Assembly (NCBI RefSeq): GCF_030027245.1
Contig: NZ_JASERT010000004.1
Span: 1-64,000, forward strand
Direction: 5' to 3'
DNA length: 64,000 bases
Source of the DNA: Asticcacaulis sp. EMRT-3
GTDB lineage: Bacteria; Pseudomonadota; Alphaproteobacteria; Caulobacterales; Caulobacteraceae
A program made the position numbers and the translations under genes. This document shows, piece by piece, positions 60,964 through 64,000 of the stretch. The notes beneath the pieces are model-generated. The model was not told the DNA's origin, did no database searches, and saw only the letters and a list, made by a program, of their open reading frames with translations. How positions within the stretch are numbered: the first letter of the stretch is position 1; every line of letters starts with the position of its first letter.

Positions 60964-62187
60964 ATGACCGCTCAGGTCTCGGAACCCGCCATATCGATAC
61001 AGGAAAAAACCGCCACGGCCATCGTGCTGCCGGTGATTGTGGCGGTCAGTTTCTGTCATCTGCTCAATGACATGATGCAGTCGCTTCTGCCCGCCATCTA
61101 TCCGAATCTTCAGGTGCGCTTCGGCCTCAGCTTCGCGCAGATCGGCCTCGTCACCCTGGCCTATCAGATCACCGCCTCGTTGTTGCAGCCTCTGGTGGGG
61201 CTGTATGCTGACCGCAGCCCGACGCCGCTGGCCCTGCCGGGCGGCACCATGTTTACCCTGGCCGGTCTGGTCGTTTTGTCGATGGCGCACAGCTATGGCG
61301 TGCTGCTGGCGGGCGCGTGCCTGCTCGGCGTCGGCTCGTCGGTCTTTCACCCGGAATCGTCGCGCGTGGTGCGCATGGCGGCGGGCGGACGGCATGGGCT
61401 GGGTCAGTCCCTGTTTCAGGTCGGCGGCAATGCCGGTTCGGCCTTAGGCCCGCTGGCCGCCGCCATCGTGGTGGTGCGGCTGGGCCAGTCGAGCCTCGCC
61501 CTGTTCGCGCTGCTGGCCCTGCTGGCCTGCGCCGTTTTGTGGTTTGTCAGCCGCTGGTACAAGCACCACGGTCTGGCGCGCATCCACAGTGCCCACGGGC
61601 GCGAAACGGTGGTCGTGCCTTCAAAAACCGCCCTGGGCGGCATCGCCATCCTGCTGGGCCTGATCTTTTCGAAATATGTCTATCTGGCCAGCATCACCAG
61701 CTATTTCACCTTCTACCTCATCCACCGCTTCCATGTGTCCGTCGAAAACGCCCAGATGCACCTGTTCGTCTTTCTGGCCGCCGTCGCGGTGGGCACGGTG
61801 GCGGGCGGGCCGCTGGGCGACCGGTTCGGGCGCAAATATGTGATCTGGTTCTCGATCCTCGGCACCCTGCCTTTCACCCTGCTGCTGCCGCACGCCAGCC
61901 TGTTCTGGACGGGGCCCTTGAGCGTGATCATCGGCCTGATCCTGGCCTCGGCCTTCCCGGCCATCGTGGTGTTCGCGCAGGAGTTGATGCCGGGCAAGGT
62001 GGGCATGATTTCCGGCCTGTTCTTCGGCTTCTCGTTCGGCATGGGTGGTCTGGGCGCGGCGGCTCTGGGCTGGCTGGCCGACCAGACGGGCATTGAAACC
62101 GTGTATGGCGTCTGCGCCGTCCTGCCCGCCATCGGCCTGATGGCCGCCTTCCTGCCCGATCTGCGCAGAAAACCTGCCCGCCGGTGA
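60964..62187 (+). CDS. MFS exporter, fosmidomycin-resistance (Fsr) type
   Basis: Membrane transporter of 407 residues with twelve segments. CHLLNDMMQSLLPAIYPNLQVRFGLSFAQIGLVTLAYQITASLLQPLVG is the hallmark beginning of Fsr-like exporters, and GVGSSVFHPESSRVVRMAAGGRHGLGQSLFQVGGNAGSALGPL the conserved centre. Members export fosmidomycin and other small polar compounds. The ATG at 60964 has AGGAG about nine bases upstream. Divergent from an AraC-type regulator. Confidence 0.92.
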   Translation: MTAQVSEPAISIQEKTATAIVLPVIVAVSFCHLLNDMMQSLLPAIYPNLQVRFGLSFAQIGLVTLAYQITASLLQPLVGLYADRSPTPLALPGGTMFTLAGLVVLSMAHSYGVLLAGACLLGVGSSVFHPESSRVVRMAAGGRHGLGQSLFQVGGNAGSALGPLAAAIVVVRLGQSSLALFALLALLACAVLWFVSRWYKHHGLARIHSAHGRETVVVPSKTALGGIAILLGLIFSKYVYLASITSYFTFYLIHRFHVSVENAQMHLFVFLAAVAVGTVAGGPLGDRFGRKYVIWFSILGTLPFTLLLPHASLFWTGPLSVIIGLILASAFPAIVVFAQELMPGKVGMISGLFFGFSFGMGGLGAAALGWLADQTGIETVYGVCAVLPAIGLMAAFLPDLRRKPARR

Positions 62188-62426
62188 TGACGGCGACTTC
62201 TCGCAGGTCTGTTCCGGGTTCACCCTGCCACCATCAGCGGCCAATTTCAGAATGACTCTAAAAAAGAGGCTTGTCCGGTGAGGGAGGACAACGGACACGC
62301 CTTCGGCTCTCTGAATCTGTGCCCCACTCAGGTTCAAGGAGCAGAAAACACGGCCTGAGCTTAATCGAAACGCGGAAGACTCCATGTGTTTCGGGGCTCG
62401 CGGCCAGCAGTGGTTTAGAATTTAGA

Positions 62427-62466
62427 CATCTTGCGGCACTATGTGTCAGACATGTGCCGCAAGATG
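62427..62466. terminator. Hairpin at the 3' end of the TonB receptor gene
   Basis: CATCTTGCGGCAC pairs perfectly with GTGCCGCAAGATG across 14 bases. It begins 12 bases beyond the stop of the leftward receptor gene and 240 bases beyond the rightward MFS gene, so it could end transcription from both. No strong T-run is present. The gap 62188-62426 holds nothing else recognisable. Confidence 0.65.
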
Positions 62467-62478
62467 CTTACCGGAGTA

Positions 62479-64000
62479 TCAGTACTGGGCGCGCCATCCG
62501 AGAATGATGGTCTGGCCAGGGCTTTGGAAGCCAGTTGTCATGTTGGTATAGGTATCATAGCTCTTGAAGCCCTGATCATCCAGATTTGTCGCGTCAAGCG
62601 TGATGCTCTGGTCAAGACCATAGGCCTTGAACTTGTATGATGCCGACAGGTCGATCTGGTGACGAGCGGCATTGATGGCGTTTAGGATAATATTGTTGGC
62701 CTGCAAGGGTACGCCTGTCACAACCTGGCTGACCTTGACGTAGCTCAGGTGGGCAGAGAAGCCGCCGTGCTCGTAATAGGCCGTGACATTATAGGTATAG
62801 TCAGGAATACCAATCGCATACTGCGCCGGAGTAGCACTGAAATGGGTGTAGTTTGTCGTAAAGCCGAGACCCGAAAGTAGATTATCGAGAGGCTGCACCC
62901 ACATGAATTCCTCACCCGTCAGTTTCATCAACTGGGTCAGGTTGGTCGGCTGCGTCAGATTGATATTCGCATTGGCCACCAGCGATGGATTGGCGAGGGC
63001 CGCCGCCCAGGTTGTGCCGGCATTGAGCGCCAGACCCTGTTGCTGGTTTTCGGTGAGGGTTGAATAATCTACGCCCAATGATGAGAAGGGCACCGAATTG
63101 ATCTTGTTATAGGTGAAGTTCTTGATGTCCTTCTTGAAGATGGTCAGACCGACATAACCCGCCTTACCGGTATAGTATTCACCGCCAATATCGAAATTGT
63201 TCGAATAGAAGGGCTTCAGGTTCGGATTACCCGTATTGCCGGACGAACCCGATGTATCCAGGCCGAGCGATGAGGTCAGCAAGGCCGGATTGGCGCGGGT
63301 CATGGTCTTTGACAAGGCAAAGCGCAGATTCATATGCTCCGTGACGTTGGCGACGAAGTTAAACGAGGGCAGGACGTCTTTATAACTGGCCTTGGTTGTC
63401 AGATACACAATATTGCCGCCAATAACGGACGGCGCCGTGACAGACTGATCCGTCGAGACGAAGCGGGCCCCGAAATTGGATTTGACCGGCACGCTGAACA
63501 AGTCGCCCTTATAGGCGGCCATGACATAGGTGCCGTTAACCTTTTCATCGATCGTCGCTGCCCCGGCACCATTATAGGAGCCACCCGTCGAGGTTGTGCC
63601 CGGCCCTTTCAGCAGGGCGTCATAGTTGACGGCTTTTGATATTTTGTTGAAATCCGGAATGACCCATTTGTTAAACCCACCCCCGCTGACACCGTTCGAA
63701 TAGATAGAGCGCGTCATGGGTGTGAGATATTGCGAAACGTCGGATTCCGGGATGGCGGCGGCGTAAGCGTCTTTGAGCGCCTGCGTCAGATCGATCACGT
63801 TGATATTGCGATGGTAGCCATCATAAGCGTAACCGGTTTTTAATGTCCAGTCGCCCAATTCCTTACTCAGATCGAGATGCAGGCCCTTGGTGTCGGCATT
63901 GCGCTTGTCCCGCTGCATCGTCGTCTGGCCGGTAAAAGTCTGCCAACCGATATTGGGGTCGTTCAGGTTGACATTGGTCGTGATGGTGGGGACGTCGTTT
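62479..64000 (-). CDS. TonB-dependent receptor, C-terminal part (5' end beyond window)
   Basis: About 507 residues of an outer-membrane receptor barrel; the frame is open through base 64000. Features are alternating aromatic strands, FNFVANVTEHMNLRFALSKTMTRANPALLTSSLG, PNLKPFYSNNFDIGGEYYTGKAGYVGLTIFKKDIKNF, and the end QSPGQTIILGWRAQY. The NLKP...DIGGEYY block with short 'TMTRAN' motif is typical of the large receptors that take up glycans in Caulobacter-type bacteria. The plug and signal peptide are outside the window. Ligand unknown. Confidence 0.92.
   Translation of the reverse strand, partial: NDVPTITTNVNLNDPNIGWQTFTGQTTMQRDKRNADTKGLHLDLSKELGDWTLKTGYAYDGYHRNINVIDLTQALKDAYAAAIPESDVSQYLTPMTRSIYSNGVSGGGFNKWVIPDFNKISKAVNYDALLKGPGTTSTGGSYNGAGAATIDEKVNGTYVMAAYKGDLFSVPVKSNFGARFVSTDQSVTAPSVIGGNIVYLTTKASYKDVLPSFNFVANVTEHMNLRFALSKTMTRANPALLTSSLGLDTSGSSGNTGNPNLKPFYSNNFDIGGEYYTGKAGYVGLTIFKKDIKNFTYNKINSVPFSSLGVDYSTLTENQQQGLALNAGTTWAAALANPSLVANANINLTQPTNLTQLMKLTGEEFMWVQPLDNLLSGLGFTTNYTHFSATPAQYAIGIPDYTYNVTAYYEHGGFSAHLSYVKVSQVVTGVPLQANNIILNAINAARHQIDLSASYKFKAYGLDQSITLDATNLDDQGFKSYDTYTNMTTGFQSPGQTIILGWRAQY

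Noticed and set aside
1..64000. tRNA, rRNA, integrase or attachment sites
   Set aside because: No cloverleaf or rRNA segments and no integrase or transposase coding region were recognised on either strand; a tRNAscan/Infernal run would confirm.

Overview
This is GC-rich, densely packed DNA with many 1-4 base stop/start overlaps. It encodes TonB-dependent receptors, FCD-type GntR regulators, RND efflux, GH43/GH27/GH130-like enzymes, and carries the AGAGCG...CGCTCT palindromic intergenic repeats seen in alphaproteobacteria. Together these suggest an aerobic, polysaccharide-using alphaproteobacterium, probably of the Caulobacteraceae (Asticcacaulis-like; inferred from gene style, no 16S gene present). 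A ParA / ribbon-helix-helix / RepA block followed by nine iterons (27.6-30.4 kb) shows that the window spans the replication origin of a secondary replicon (chromid or megaplasmid).

Layout. 1-4.7 kb: a two-component system (kinase cut by the left edge), a DsbA-like thiol oxidoreductase, a SAM methyltransferase, an isoprenylcysteine-methyltransferase-like membrane protein and a TauE/SafE exporter. 5-18 kb: a carbohydrate block with an FCD GntR regulator, a hexuronate-type MFS porter coupled to a GH43 enzyme, a large TonB receptor, gluconokinase, a GntP permease, and an exported double pectate-lyase-3 protein fused to an SMP-30/gluconolactonase-like propeller. Repeated GTCAGAC sites in front of the regulator, the porter and the receptor suggest one regulon. 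18-23.6 kb: MarR plus a ClC channel, then bioF-bioD-bioA with a fourth, ferritin-like di-iron gene. 23.8-25.6 kb: GH130-like protein and a short-chain dehydrogenase.

26.4-30.5 kb: Fic protein, a centromere-like array with 11-bp spacing, parA, a small RHH partner, repA and the iteron origin. 30.7-32 kb: GH27 alpha-galactosidase. 32.1-42.7 kb: a complete locus of the 'urea carboxylase plus UAAP' type, now known in characterised cases to degrade guanidine: ABC importer, two UAAP/carboxyguanidine-deiminase-like subunits, 1204-residue carboxylase and allophanate hydrolase, controlled not by an evident riboswitch but by a NikR-like protein that has lost most nickel ligands.

43-49.5 kb: RND tripartite efflux with a divergent TetR. 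49.5-55.3 kb: an uncharacterised four-gene operon (group II PLP decarboxylase, ATP-grasp ligase, class V-like PLP enzyme, TPR-ATP-grasp ligase), the strongest candidate for an undescribed biosynthetic system, with an AraC regulator just upstream. 57-62 kb: a chemoreceptor, a HAMP sensor lacking an output domain, AraC and an Fsr-like MFS exporter. 62.5-64 kb: the C-terminal part of another TonB receptor.

Two families of about 100-115 bp palindromic repeats are scattered through the window. Unusually, six neighbouring genes take their stop codon from the junction with the first bases of such an element. No tRNA, rRNA, CRISPR array or transposase was seen.
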